64,000 nt of DNA, from contig CAJJDO010000049.1 of NCBI GenBank assembly GCA_905183005.1, forward strand, positions 365,248-429,247, given 5' to 3'. A model generated the notes under the pieces. The model was not told where the DNA came from, did no database searches, and was given only the letters and a program-made list of their open reading frames with translations. Shown here one piece after another: positions 48,361 through 61,499 of the stretch; positions within the stretch are counted from its first letter, which is position 1, and every line of letters starts with the position of its first letter. The DNA comes from Paramecium pentaurelia. Taxonomy: Eukaryota > Ciliophora > Oligohymenophorea > Peniculida > Parameciidae. A program made the translations under genes and the position numbers.

Positions 48361-51300
48361 TCAACTCTAATTGAGGTTTTTGTTAAGACCCCTTTAATGT
48401 AACTTGGCATCAATAGTTTGAGAAATCATGATTATTTATTGATCTATCATTTCATCAATTTAATCCTAAATGATTTATTATATATTTGATACCACATCAT
48501 CTTATTCAATAATTGATAAAGATCTATTAATAGGAAACCAGGAAATACTTTCCTTCTTTAATTCCTCATCCACATAACTTTCAATACCATTATATTCAGA
48601 TTTCTTTTTCCCTTGAATATAGGAAATAAAGAATATATAATTCCAAACATAATGTTCATTCTTCACATGAAATCTGAATCCCTTTTTATGTTTGGTTTTC
48701 TTTTCTATTATTCCTTTGTCTATACCGCAAACAAGACAAAATTCCTTTATGTCAGTCTCAAGTTCTTCTGCTTCTTCTCTATCAGCCCCAAATGAATCTA
48801 AGATCAATCCAGTGAAGATGGAATAGGTTAAACTGATTACAAAGAAATAATAACAGAATTCCCAAAAGTTTAGTATGCCAAAGCGGAAATCAGGATTTGC
48901 ATAAGTGGAACTAATACCATTAGACGCTGCAACATACCCTGCAGACCCACTATCCTTTTTAAATGTTGCATCCAGAATGAACGAAAAGCATTGTAACAAG
49001 CTTTAACAATATGGAGTATAGTTTGTGTCTTCAGAGTAGAAATCATAAATTAGTAAAGAATAATAATACTAAAGTATGAAAAAAAGAGCCAATGTAAGTA
49101 AAATTTATATTATCGGGCGCCAAACGGACTATAAATTTAAAATTAAAATTCCTTACGTTTATCATTGCTGTTAGCACTGGAAATCTCCAAAATACATCAA
49201 GTAAAAGTAATGCTAATAATGTTTTTGTAAATAATCCTGAAATAGCTATAGAAGTAAATATTAAAAAATAGATCATTTCATAATCAAAAAATATATATTT
49301 AAATAAAACTAACCTATCAGTAACATTTTAATAAAATCTTACAAATTTATTTTATTCTAATAAAAATTTATCTGTTTTTTCTAAAATAAAGTCTTCCTAT
49401 AATACAACACTTTATGAATTATCTAAATATTTATATTTTATTTCTCTTTTTCTTATTCTATTTATTTATCTTTCTATTACAATCTCTTGAGCTTTTATTC
49501 TTAAATAAGGTAATTTTCTTATAATAAAAATGAAAAAGCAAACAAATTATAAAATTATTTATAAAATATTTAAGGCCAACAAAAAATCATCAAGTACATG
49601 ATCATATTTTCCATTATTTGTTAATAATATCATTATATTCTACATAACAATCACATAAAATATAATTTATTTCCAAATCTCTTAATTACCTGCTATCATA
49701 TTAACTAAAAAGTGTCTTTTATATAATAATTGATATTAGTATTCAGTTTTTAATTTTTGTATTGTTTTATTAGAATTATAAAGTATTGATTCAACTTTAG
49801 TTTATTAAGTTGTTCTATCAATGTCTTTACTAAACTTCTGTTTAATTGAATTATTTAAAGAAAAACAATGAGGTAAAAGTGGAAATATAACTTATTTAAT
49901 CTGTTTTGAAGGCAATATGATTTCTATTGATCCAGATCTGGTTGCATAGAATCTTAATGCTCTATAGCCAAGTTTCTTCTAATCAAAATCTTTTTCTGCT
50001 TCATTATCTTTTTCATAATTATTTTCTTAATCGTTTTATTTTATTAAATTTTTATCTTATTGAATTATCTTAGAATTATAAATTTTGAAGAATATTTTAT
50101 CATTAATTGCTTCTTTTTATTTCCCTTTTAAAACATTACTATTAATATAATATAAATATAATTACTTAGTAATCATTTCAGTTACTTTTTACAATTAAAA
50201 CCAGGACTGATATAATTTATAAAGTAACAATTATTTTAGTTATTTCTTTTATGTTTTCTCTTAATCAATTTATTCATAAATTCTTTCTAAAACATCCATA
50301 TTTTTATGTTAAAAGATTTATGCTAAAACATTATATAGAGAAAATCCAGTTTCAATAATAAAGGAATCACAAAAATCTCTTATAGCCACATCTACATTTA
50401 TATTCTCTTCAATATTCCAAAATTTTTCTTCATTTGAAATAATTTCTTAATTAAGAATTGATAATTTTTGTTGATCTCCAAATAAATGAGAAAATATTTT
50501 ATTTGTGTAATTTTTACCAGAAGAATGGAGAATTTTAAACTTTTCATATTAAATTGCAATATTCTTAATAACTAATTTCTCAGTAATTATGCTATTTATT
50601 TTTTCTAATGTTTCAGAAGAAGTTTATTAGTCATCTGTTAAAGATTCTAATGTAGTTGAACATCTGTACTTAATTTCAGACAGCATAAACAATCTGTAAT
50701 TAATATTATTACTTTTTCTAAATGATTATAAAATCCTTTTGCAATATGTTGGATATTTTTTATAATATTCTACATATTCCTATTATATTTATGTCTTTTT
50801 TTAACTAACTATTAATTTATTAAATTCACTTTAAGTTTTTTCTCTAGATCGAGTTTATAATTGTTTATGATCTTTAGTTAAAATTTTATAAATAGCTGTA
50901 AATTTTGCATGAGAATCATCAAAATTGAGAAGTTTAAAGCATAATTTTAAGAATTATATTGAACATATTTTCATTTAATTTTCATGACATGGTCCTTAAA
51001 TTAATTCCTTTATACAATCAAAACATCCAACTATTAATATATAATCATCAAAACTAAGATTAATGAATGTTTCTTAATTAAAATGATTGAATAATATATC
51101 TTACAATTATTATAACATATCATAATTTTATGAGAATCCTTCTTAAATCCTTAAAAAATCTTAAGCTGGTCTAAAGTGATCTTCAGCTATTAATTATAAA
51201 AATCTAATTTATATATTAATAATCCCTAATTTTTATGAATTATTTTTTCTTTCAAGTCTATGAGTTTAATTAAATTCATAAGATAATAAAATACGATTAA

Positions 51301-54252
51301 GATTTTGTATAATTTCATTTCTCATTTTTTGAGTATCATTTAATTTTTACAAACAATTAAAATTCAAACAAAATATTTTCAATAATGAATTACTTTAAGT
51401 GTTTTTCATTACAGTAATAATTTTATCTTATGCCATCTTATTTGCTTATTCCTATCCTCTAATCAATTTTGTTGATACTAATAAAAATTTATAATATAAT
51501 TAATCTTTTAAATCTTAATTTATAAATCCAAGTTCTGTAAAAGGAATAACTCTTAAATTTTAATAAGAATCACAAAATTATATTAAAATCTCAAAAAATC
51601 CTTCATTACATATTAAATTTTGTATTTATTTGATAGCCTTGTTTTATAAAATTTATTCACTCTAACTTTTATAAATATCCTTCTAATTCATTACATAAAC
51701 TTAAACTGTTTACTCATAATCTGTTCTAATGTAAGTATGAATATCTAAAAGTTACCAAAAGAATTCAAGAATATTTAATACTCCTTAATAATTACTAATT
51801 AGATTATTTAAACTTTATTTTAAGATTCTAACTAATGGCAAGATAATCTTTTGAAAATTTTCAATTTAAATTTCATAATTTTAATTCATCAATTATAATC
51901 TTTAATAAATTTACTTAAACATCTAAAAGTTTTCTTCTGCTTAATCTTAATGTGTATTTGTTAAGGTTTCTATAACACTTTTCATAATATTACTATCAAG
52001 TAATCCTTAAATTTTTATAATTTCATGAATTCTTGAATCATTAAAATATTCTGGATTTAGATATTAATCATAATTAAGATTATTCTTATTTATTTTTTAC
52101 ATCTCAAATTTGAAACCTTTAAAATCTAATTATCTTAAATAAAGTAATTTTAATTATTATTATTTTTAATATAATAAATTTTAATTCTCTTTTATTTCAT
52201 CTTTTGTAAGTTTATCATTTAAATGTTATTCAATTGAATAAATGAGATCATCCATTTAAACTTTAAGTTCATTAAATGGACTTAATTTTTATGATATATT
52301 ATTTAATTCATTTGTTCCAAAATCTATAAGAGATATAGATTGACTTTTCTTCTTAAATATCAAAGTTGATGAATTTCGATTTGATTTAGATTTTGTAGAT
52401 GAATCTTCAAATGTATCAATAAACTCTGATAATTTCTAAGCTAAATTTAAACTTAAATCAAAAAGTAAAATACAATAATTATTGAATATAAAGCATTCAA
52501 AATATTCATTAATCAAATATTCAGAAATCTCCTAAAAATCACTCTATTAAACATTATGATGATCTTTATATAATTTAGAGAGCAATTTCAATTTATTTTG
52601 AGATTCAATATTTTCAATATATATTTGATAGTCAATGGACATAATTTATATATTAAAAATTTTCTTTTCATTGTTAATAAACTTCTTAACAAGTTCAATG
52701 TATTCATCATCATAATTAGAGAATTCACTTTAAGTTAAAAGTAAATTTAGAAATTTTAATAATTGATATTTCAATATTGTATTTAAGAATATTTAATTTA
52801 AATCTTTTTTTTATTATATTTATGAAGAATCTATTTACCAATTTCTTATTTAAATTGAAAATATATCTTCTAAAGCAAAAATCAATCTAAATAAATTAAC
52901 ATAAGAAAAACAATTTTATAGTAAATTATGATGAAGTTTATTATTATTAGATTATATTTAATTATGATTATGCTCTTTTTATTATTACACTCTAAAATTT
53001 TAATAAATCTCATTTTAATTGCTTTGTCCAGTTGATATAAATAATTATATTAAATTAATTAAAAATTTATACCCTTAAATTTATAATATATAAGGTGCTT
53101 TTCCTAATAACATTAATGTTTATATAGATTATTATTAATCGATTGTAAATAACTTTTAAAAGTTTTATTATCCTAAACCTATTATCTCATTAAATTATGA
53201 TCTTAATGATATTTATTGAAATATTAGTACAAGATTTTTATGTGAGATTATATTTTATTAACATAATATACATTGTAGTATTCTTATAGTTCCAAAACAT
53301 ATATTTTCAAATAATAAATATATAGTTTTAGGACTTATATAATCTATTAAATCAAAAGAATTATCATATATAGTAATAAGTAGATTAAATTATCCTAAAT
53401 CAATAATTGTAAAATATTATTCAATTACATCAAATTATTTCATTATTTTTAATTTATTTTAATAATTATTTTTACAAGTTATCCTCAAAAAATTAAATAA
53501 TTCTTGACATAATTAAATAATATCTTCATCTTAATTATTATAATTTCCAACACTATTTTACAATCTTATAGTTATATTTTTACATTATTAAATAAAATTA
53601 ATAAGAATATCAAAGATAGTTTAATCAAGATTTAAAATCCTAATTATCCTTTATGATATTAATAAATATTCAGAGCTATCTAGTTTTTAATTGAAATTCT
53701 TCAAAATTTGAATAAGATTTTAATATTATTGCTGAATATTGTCATTATATAATAATGATAATAACTTATAATTTATTTCTTCAATTTCTTTACATATATC
53801 TATTTCAATTTACTTTTCCAAAATCATACATTATTCAAATCTTAATAATATAGCTTTCTTGGGTTAATAAAGTTTATCAATTAAATTAAAAATCTTAATT
53901 TTAATTTGAGATGCTAATTATTTATGAGATAATATCTTCAATAGAGTATTAGATATATCAACATATTATACTGGTATATTAAAATTTAATTTAAATTTAT
54001 TCCTTTAATTTTAATCATTATTATTATTTAAACATTTTTAGATGATTTCTTTTTCAAACATCTCTGCTAAATATTATACAAATTCAATGAAACACTTAGT
54101 TAAAAGATTAAAAACATTTCTATCTTCAGAAAATTATTCAAATTATTATAATAAATCTTAATTTGGAGATTTCTCAGATATTGAATCTGGAAGAATTGAA
54201 AATGCTAAGATTAAGAATTCAAAATAAAGGTGAAATTTTGGATCTATAAAAC

Positions 54253-54319
<67 letters not shown>

Positions 54320-56840
54320 TCTATTTAATTATTAATTTTAAGTAGGCAATTTGAAACTTAGTAATTATAAATACATATTCAACATTTAATAATTTCTAAT
54401 ACATAAATTAACTTTATTTTATTAAATTAAATTCTTTTTTAAATAATCCTATACTATTATTTAAATACTTTCAATAAATTTAATATCTTCATCATTAATT
54501 TATTATTTATTTATTTATAATAATTCTTCATCAAAATTTTCATCGTTTTATTATTTGTAACTTTTAAATATTAATTTTGGAATTTAGATTTTATAAAATG
54601 GATGAAAATCTATATACAAATTAATTAAAATAGCTATCAATTTGCATCTAAGATAATCATCATTCTTAAGATTACTTACATATGTAATGAGATGTTATTT
54701 AGGGAATATATTTTAAAAATATAGTATATTTAATACATTTCTATTTTGGCAAAGAGAACCAACTAAATTTAAATACTCATCAATAAACTTTTTACATTAT
54801 TATACATCTTAAATCATCTCTAAATTATTCTTAATACCACTCTAATAAATTTGATTTAATTCAATTAATATATCATCTACCTTTAAATAAAATAATTAAT
54901 CTTCTTTATGTACAAAAAGTTTTGAAAAAATTATTGAATCAGCTCTTAAATTTAAACCTATGGCTTTTTGATTATTTTTATATGGAATATCATTTTAGAA
55001 ACAAATAATTTAAAGGAATTTAGGAATATTTGACCAAAATGATCTAATTTTAGACTCATATAAATGTTAGCCCCTTTTAAATATCAAATCTATAAGTGTA
55101 ATTTCATTCTTTTAAAGTTGATTTGTTGATTAATTAAAATATAGAGATGATGCAATAGGAATAAGTATTTAATTAGTTGAAAATATTTAGATTAAACAAT
55201 CAAATGCTCCTATATGACATCCAAGAAGCTAGAGAAGTTTTGAATAGCTATATAATATAAAGAGACCATTTTATTCATTATATGCACCAAAAGAAGAGAA
55301 AAATAAAAATATAGTCTTAATAACTTTTTGAATTTAATTTCTCAATCTTAAACTTTATTCTTATTCTTCTGAAATGAGAAAATCAACATCATCAGATAAT
55401 TAAGTTAATTAATCATCCCAAGAGATAAGTTCTAATAATTAATTTAAATATTAGATGATATAATATCTTTTAAGTAAATCTTGATTTCTTTTATTTTTTC
55501 TGCAATTGAAGATAGAATTTCTATCAATAACTTTTAATGTAAATCCATTTTCTAAACAAAAACAAATCAAATCAGATAAAACTTAAATGAGTTAATTGAA
55601 TAATTCATAAATAGTTTCAAATTTAGAATTAATTTATTAATTAGATCTAATAGATTGTTATATTAATTCTTTATTTTATGTAAAAATATTGATAGCATTT
55701 TGAATTCTATTGACTGTACTATGAAGCCAATTGATTTAGATTTGATTTGTATTACTTTATATTTCCAATAATAATTAATCTTCTTTAGTGTATTATTATT
55801 TGTATTCTAATTAATAAAATAAAGAATTTTATTGTTGTAAAAGTGAAGAACTGAAATATTTATCTTAATGTATAATAAATCCACTAATAAAATGATTATT
55901 AGCATTTATTTCTTAGAATTAAAAAAGAGATGCTTCTTCAAAATTATTTACTATTTTAGACTATGAAATGTATTAATTGCTTGCAACATTTTATATATAA
56001 AATGAATCATTTTAATTAATTTGTTAATAGGCTTTTTGAGGATGATATATTCTCCATAAATCAAATTCAGATATTTATTCTTATTCTTACCAAGTAACTA
56101 TTAAATTATTAGAGAATAAAGCATCATATTAAATATCAGCATTTGATTAATTGATTAGATTTTTTGTTTATATTAAGGCAGATCTTTTAGTAGTCATCAC
56201 TAAATAAGCATTCTTTTCGATTAACTTTATTTTAATTAAAGAACCATAACATAATTTATTTATAGCCTTATTGATTGTTTCAAATATGAAAATTGTGGCT
56301 AGATGAACTTCGCTAGTAAATGTAATTTATTTTGAATCCCAAGTCAAATAGCAATCTTATGTATCCCCTTAAGCATCATTATTGGGAGACAAACTAATGT
56401 GGACTTCATTGTATAAAGTGACGCAATTTTGATTCTAATAATGATAGATGAAACGTTACAATAATTTATGATTTAAAACAAGGTTATATAGTAAATAAGC
56501 ATGTTTTATCAAGTTCTTCTGTTAATTATAAAGTCCATTTATCTTTAATATATATTGCTTATAAATATTTGCCAGATTTCTGTTGCTTTATAATTATCTC
56601 TTTATTGAATTAAATGATTTCATCTTTTAATATCTAAATGTCAAGATTTTCATGTTAAACAGAATAGAAATTAAATAACGTGTCTAAAAGGATTATTTTG
56701 GATCTAAATCATTTAATAGTTTATTACTCTAAATTGGCAGACTAAGGATAGAATCCATCTGAATGGAGATACATTTCATTTGATTTGATTAGAATATCAG
56801 TTTCAGATGAAATGGTATTTCTTATTTAGTTTACTTCCAT
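48361..56840 (-). CDS. IP3-receptor-family calcium release channel B
   Basis: 2800 aa, introns 56704-56727 (24 nt), 56435-56459 (25 nt) and 49129-49156 (28 nt); a single exon of 7278 bp carries most of the protein. It is a paralogue of channel A, colinear along its length: SSETDILIKSNEMYLHSDGF at the start against SNDEILIQCSDMFLSSDGF in A, MIR motifs (FDLWRIYHPQKAY), RIH helices (LRCKLIAILINLYIDF), KLGYRALRFYATRSGSIEII, TMs (VFWRFPVLTAMIN; QILLTLALFFILQYYYSLL), pore loop KDSGSAGYVAASN near residue 2600, pore helix FCYYFFVISLTYSIFTGLIL, and zinc fold CLVCGID...FHVKNEHYVWNY. The filter differs from A (SGSAGY vs GGSVGF), and neither keeps the vertebrate GGGVGD. It has a 21-residue Asn run that A lacks. 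Two of its three introns match A's positions near the N-terminus and near the TM end. Confidence 0.93.
54254..54316. repeat. (ATT)21 trinucleotide repeat, poly-Asn in channel B
   Basis: Twenty-one uninterrupted ATT units, read as AAT codons on the minus strand inside the RIH region of channel B. They encode a pure asparagine run between SFKLPTQNQQLNRI and SFIDPKFHLYFEF. The absence of a single silent change (AAC) indicates recent slippage expansion. Channel A has no such run. Confidence 0.95.
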
Positions 56841-56906
56841 TTAATTATTATAATATTATAAATATGATTGATATCGTAATATAAATTAAGAAAGTAGAAT
56901 AAATTA

Positions 56907-57884
56907 TCATATTTTTACTTTAGAATTTTTTCCCACATTGCTAAAGATAATTAAACATAAATTAAGGATTACAAATTTTATAATATCTAGAAGTATAAGT
57001 CCAAATAGCAATCTAGTATATGTTAGCAATTTTTCTAGTTTTAATGAAATTATAATTAATAGAGTTGGTTCAAATATCATGACTTCTATGCTTTTTAGGA
57101 TATAACTACTAATAATGATTGTATTTTCAGAATTATTTCTATTTTTAAAAGGATACATAGGAATCCACTAAAATTCAATTGGTAATATAATAAACATAAT
57201 TGTTCTAATTGATAAAATATTGTCCTTATAATTAATTGGTTTGAGATCTTCTTAACGAGGACAAATCTCTTAAATGAAATTGGCTCTAAATACATAACTC
57301 ATTGGAAGATAAGATCTATTTTTGAGATTGTATTTATCCATAAAAATCAATTTAGATGTAGTAAGTAAATGTAAAATTCTAGGTATCTAAATAAACATTA
57401 TAAAATAAGCTGTAAGTTTCTTATCTTTTTAAAGATCTATATACTTTTCTTCTGACACAGTCCCTATACAAAAAAATACTAATATTAGTATTCTTAAACA
57501 TATATCCAATAAGATATTTGATAATAACCAGATCTTCATTCCTGGATTATTAGTTATATATTCCAAATACAAAAATGTGATATTAATAGGAACAATTTCT
57601 TTTTTAAAGGAAGGCTTCTGCTCTTTAACTTCTCTACCCAAAAGCCTTAATTAAACAATTGATTATTATGTCTCTTGGCTATTTTTGGTGGAGATTGGAG
57701 AATCTTATGATTAGCAATTATTCACAATCTGCATTTCTACATTAATTGAAGTTGCATCTATTTTCTCATTAAGATCATCTTCTAAACTGTGAAAACTATT
57801 ACTCTATTCTTGATCATGACGTAAAGAATAAAATACACTTGATTGAGGTTGTTCACTTTCAATGTTTTCCTTAATTGATTACAT
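56907..57884 (-). CDS. multi-pass membrane protein, unknown
   Basis: 325 aa in one exon, ATG 57884 to TGA 56907. The first 85 residues are hydrophilic and acidic (SVFYSLRHDQEQSNSFHSLE, LNEKIDATSINVEMQIVNN). Then four to five hydrophobic segments: MKIWLLSNILLDICLRILIL, LTAYFIMFIQIPRILHLL, TIMFIILPIEFQWIPMY, FEPTLLIIISLKL and LLFGLILLDIIKFVILNLCL. The C-terminal tail is short and basic (NVGKNSKVKI). It might be a small channel or exchanger subunit, but no signature is visible. It lies immediately upstream (66 nt) of channel B on the same strand. Confidence 0.72.
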
Positions 57885-58663
57885 TATAATTATAATTTAA
57901 TATAGAATATTAATAGTCCTTCAATAAAATTAGAATTTATAATTGACAATTAACCAAAGAAATATTTGCTAATTGATTTTCTATTTCTGAGTATCTTTAT
58001 AATATTAATTTTATTATATATTTCCAATCAAGTTTATAAAGATATCTCTTAAAATATTAGCAAATCCAAAATAATTATTAATCTGTAATTAATATTTATA
58101 AGTATTGATTTATTTAAAGATACATAAATACAATTACTATTTTTATTCTTTTTAATAATTTTATTTTATTCTCTTTTTATTTGACTTTTTAAATTAAAAA
58201 ATTAGAATCTTCTATTGGCTGTTCTTATTCAATTATTTTACATCACAATATATATAACTACTATGCTTAGCTATTATTATTTTCCTCCTATTACTTTATA
58301 GAGTTTAACATTTTATAAAAGAATCTAAAAAGTTATTATAGATATCTATTATTTTCTAATATAAAAGAATATCAATAAATATGATTAAGAGAGCTTAAAA
58401 TAAAAATATCGTAATAGTTTCAGAGATCAAGATTAAGTAATTGAATTAATACACAAGAAGTAGACTTAAAAATATAATTAGTCACTTTTAATAAATTTTT
58501 AAATTGAAATCATCATTTACTAACAAATTCAATAAAAATAAAGAGTATAACAGATTCTCATATAGTATTCTAATTTATATATAAAAAATATAAATGAATT
58601 ATATATTATATCTAAAAATAGAAATGAAATATTTTTTGATTTTTAATATTTATACTTTACAAA
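57885..58663. other. intergenic, AT-rich
   Basis: About 780 bp between two minus-strand genes, mostly A/T, no ORF I can support. It should hold the promoter of the membrane protein and the 3' flank of the ZIP transporter. Confidence 0.55.
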
Positions 58664-60733
58664 TCATTCTAATTATCCTACAAACTTCATTAAATATAAA
58701 CCAGCTGCAATAGAAATTAGATTTATAATCAATCTTTCTAATTTAGGTCTATATGAGAATGATTATTTCAATTCTGGTAAGATATTAACTAATGCTACAT
58801 AGAGGAAACTTCCACAAGTTAGACATAATAGCTCTTATTAAAAGGTCTAAGCAAAGTGTAATCCTAGATTTAAAAATAAAAATTACCAACATATCCTCCT
58901 GCTAAACATCCTAAAGATGTGAAGATTTAAGTAGATAGAATAACGAAAACACATTTACCTTATTTTAATAAATATGCAAAATCACCAACTTCATGAGGAA
59001 TTTCATGCATAAATATAGCTATTGTAGTTGTAATTCCAGATGCTAAACTGATAGAATAAGTTGCTGCTAATGCAATACCATCTGTAAAGTTGTGAAGAAA
59101 GTCTCCAAATAAAAATACAATAATTGAGTTATTGTGTTCATGATCATGAGATTCATCTCTTTTTCCTCTTAAATTCTTCAATTTAATAATAAACAAATCA
59201 ACAAATGCAAATAATAAGACACCACCTAAAATTAAGCAAATTTAAGGATTATCATGCTCATGTTCATGATGATGATCTTCATGATGATCATGATTATGAT
59301 GATCATGAGAATGAGTTCCTAAGATTTATGGTAACATATGGAAAAATACATCTCCTAACATAGTTCCAAATGAAAATGCTATCATATATTAAATTGTTGT
59401 TCCTCTATTTCTAATTCCAACGGTCTATAATATAATATTGAATTATTACAATTAAAAGCAATAAAAATATAGGTAATGAAGGGAATGACACAATTAAAAC
59501 ACTATAATTTACTTAATCCTATTTTGAGTTAGGAAGATATTTTCCTAATAATGTTGGTAATTGATTTTAAAATTTAATAATTTTTTACTTAATCTCACAA
59601 AAATTAGGAACAAAACTTAATTGAACTTACCATCCGTTTTATAAATTTTAACCTGTATGAGTTTATTCTTCATATTAATAATGATAATGATGTGTATGAT
59701 CATGAGTATGTTCATGTGTATGATGGTGTGTATGATCATGATTATGGACATGTTCATGTGTATTGTGTTGACTATGATCATGATGTTCATGAGTATGTAC
59801 ATGTTCAACATTTTCTACATGTAGATGTTCATGATGTTAATGTTACTCTTATGTTTATTCATTATCTTAACCATTATTAATTTCTTATTCTTATTCTTCC
59901 ACTCTAACTTAATCTACTTAAATTTCTTATTCTTATTCTTATAGTTATTCTTAAGCTTAAATTTATTCTTATTCTTATTTTTATTCTTAAGCTTATTCTT
60001 ATACTTATTCTTATTCTTATTCTTATTCTTATTCTTAAGCTTAATCTTAAACTTATTCTTATACTTATTCTTATACTTATTCTTAAACTTATTCTTATTC
60101 CACTTTAACTTAATCTACTTAGATTTCTTATTCCTTCTTTTCATCATTTAATATCACTTCTTCTATTGTTCCATCATCTTATGGAATTTAATTTAATTCT
60201 TAATCATTTTTGTTTTCCTAATCCTCATTTGATTATTAATTCTATTGTTCTTGTGTATTATCATTTTATTCATTCTGTTATGAACAATTTTAAGAGATGC
60301 ATAAATCATCTTCTTATTATTCTTCCTTGTTAGAATCTTAAGTTTGATTCTCCTAAGATTCACTATTTTAATTGATATTCTAATTAGTATCAGAAGTTAT
60401 GATTGTTTCAACTTAAGATACAACATCATCATTATTAGTTTATTATGATTGAATAATTTCTTGTTCAATCTCTTATTGGATATTAATTTCCTATTGATAT
60501 TCACTTTACTCTACATTTACTTTAACTTAATTATTAATATCTTCTGTTTCTTGATTCTTTTGGGTTGATTCAATTTCCTATTCAAGAATTCGTTTTTTAA
60601 TTGCTTCAGCAGATTATTCAACTTATTTGACTGTTCTATCGACTCTCATTTAAATTTCTTCTAAGTTTTCTGGTACTTGCGAACTATGAATTATTGAAGC
60701 CAAGCAAATAATAAGAAGTACTATTTTCATCAT
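58664..60733 (-). CDS. ZIP (KE4/SLC39A7-like) zinc transporter
   Basis: 673 aa, introns of 25 nt (near 59440) and 23 nt (near 58880). ZIPs bring zinc into the cytosol. Signal peptide: MMKIVLLIICLASIIHSSQV. Residues about 25-230 are acidic and Gln-rich; then a Glu-Gln/Val-Gln array (59926-60100), and a His-rich stretch (EHVHTHEHHDHSQHNTHEH) at about 59680-59840, a zinc-collecting loop typical of ZIPs. TMs start about residue 400 (YSVLIVSFPSLPIFLLLL), with QYMIAFSFGTMLGDVFFHML, a second His cluster, GGVLLFAFVDLFIIKLK, and the core motifs FLHNFTDGIALAATYSISL and MHEIPHEVGDFAYLLKQ, which carry the zinc-site histidines of the LIV-1/KE4 group. A C-terminal TM, AAGLYLMKFVGQLE, ends the chain. Residues essential for transport are all present. 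The KE4 type usually acts in ER/Golgi membranes. Confidence 0.93.
59680..59840 (-). repeat. His-rich zinc-binding tract
   Basis: Within the ZIP gene, 27 or so His codons (CAT/CAC) alternate with Glu, Asp, Thr and Val over about 53 residues, giving near-repeats of the type Thr-His-Glu-His and His-Asp-His. At the DNA level this is a degenerate ATG/TGATC array (GATCATGA-like palindromic units). It is expected to bind or concentrate zinc in the lumenal or extracytosolic loop. Confidence 0.85.
59900..60125 (-). repeat. Glu-Gln dipeptide array with duplicated flanks
   Basis: A run of (TTATTC)n hexamers on the plus strand codes for about 28 Glu-Gln, Val-Gln and Ala-Gln pairs on the minus strand. 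Both borders carry the same block: EQEIQVDQVKVEQEQ on one side and EQEIQVDQVRVEEQEQE on the other, so the array has duplicated along with its flank. The DNA copies CACTTTAACTTAATCTACTT (60102) and CACTCTAACTTAATCTACTT (59900) differ at one base. It makes a flexible, highly charged spacer between the signal peptide region and the His tract. Confidence 0.85.
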
Positions 60734-61499
60734 TAATTAATTAATAAATGCGAAAATCCCAGAAAATGCCCTCCTAATAATAATTAAATCAAATACATAC
60801 ACCAACTATGACATCATAAATTAACTAGAGTCCAGACTTATCTCCAATAAATAAACCATAAAAATAAATAATAAGGAAAACATCCATGATTGAATTACAC
60901 AGAGTAGAAAATGAAGATATTTAAATCAAACCTAAAAGAGTTATATAAAACATAAAAGATACAAAATAATAATTATTCTCATAATAAATTCCTCGAAATG
61001 AAAAAAAATAAAAACCAAGAGTAGAGACATCTGAAGGTTAAAATAGAGGCCTCGATTTTACATTTGCTTAGAACTTCTCAAATAAATAAATCATAATGAA
61101 AGAATTCTCCTCGAATGGCCTAACCAAAAAATTTTTTGTATGATCATACAATTTTTATGATATTTTATTAACAATCTTCTTTGTTATTTTAAAATCAAGA
61201 TTATTTTTTTGATTTATAATAAAACCTTCTATTTTCACACATATAAATACAATATTAAACTTAGTTGATTTTGGAATATAAGGTTTGATTATTTTTAACT
61301 ATGCTAACATTAAAATTATTAAGTGCTATTTTATAAATTAAGAATGGATAGATATTTTTAATTACTAACAATCGATAGTAATATATATTGATATACAATA
61401 ATATATCTAAACTTTTGAAGGATAATAATCTATTATTTACTTTTTTTTTGATATAATATATATTAACATTACATTGATCTCAATTAATAAATAATTAAT
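60734..61499. other. intergenic with a 16-bp perfect palindrome
   Basis: About 770 bp upstream of the ZIP gene (minus) and downstream of the HYPK-like gene (minus). No ORF I can support. The one standout is the perfect palindrome TTGTATGATCATACAA at 61136-61151, flanked by A and T runs. Confidence 0.55.
61136..61151. promoter_or_regulatory. perfect 16-bp palindrome upstream of ZIP
   Basis: TTGTATGATCATACAA equals its own reverse complement. It lies about 400 bp upstream of the ZIP start, in otherwise featureless A/T DNA. A chance 16-bp palindrome is not rare in such AT-rich DNA, but the mixed-base core (GTATGATCATAC) is less expected. It could be a dimeric-factor site or a stem of a transcript. 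No function is shown. Confidence 0.25.

Noticed and set aside
57095..57295. Minus-strand 66-aa ORF
   Set aside because: It is an alternate-frame shadow of the multi-pass membrane protein at 56907-57884.
59692..59880. Plus-strand Tyr/Asp/Val/His ORF
   Set aside because: It is the reverse strand of the ZIP His tract.
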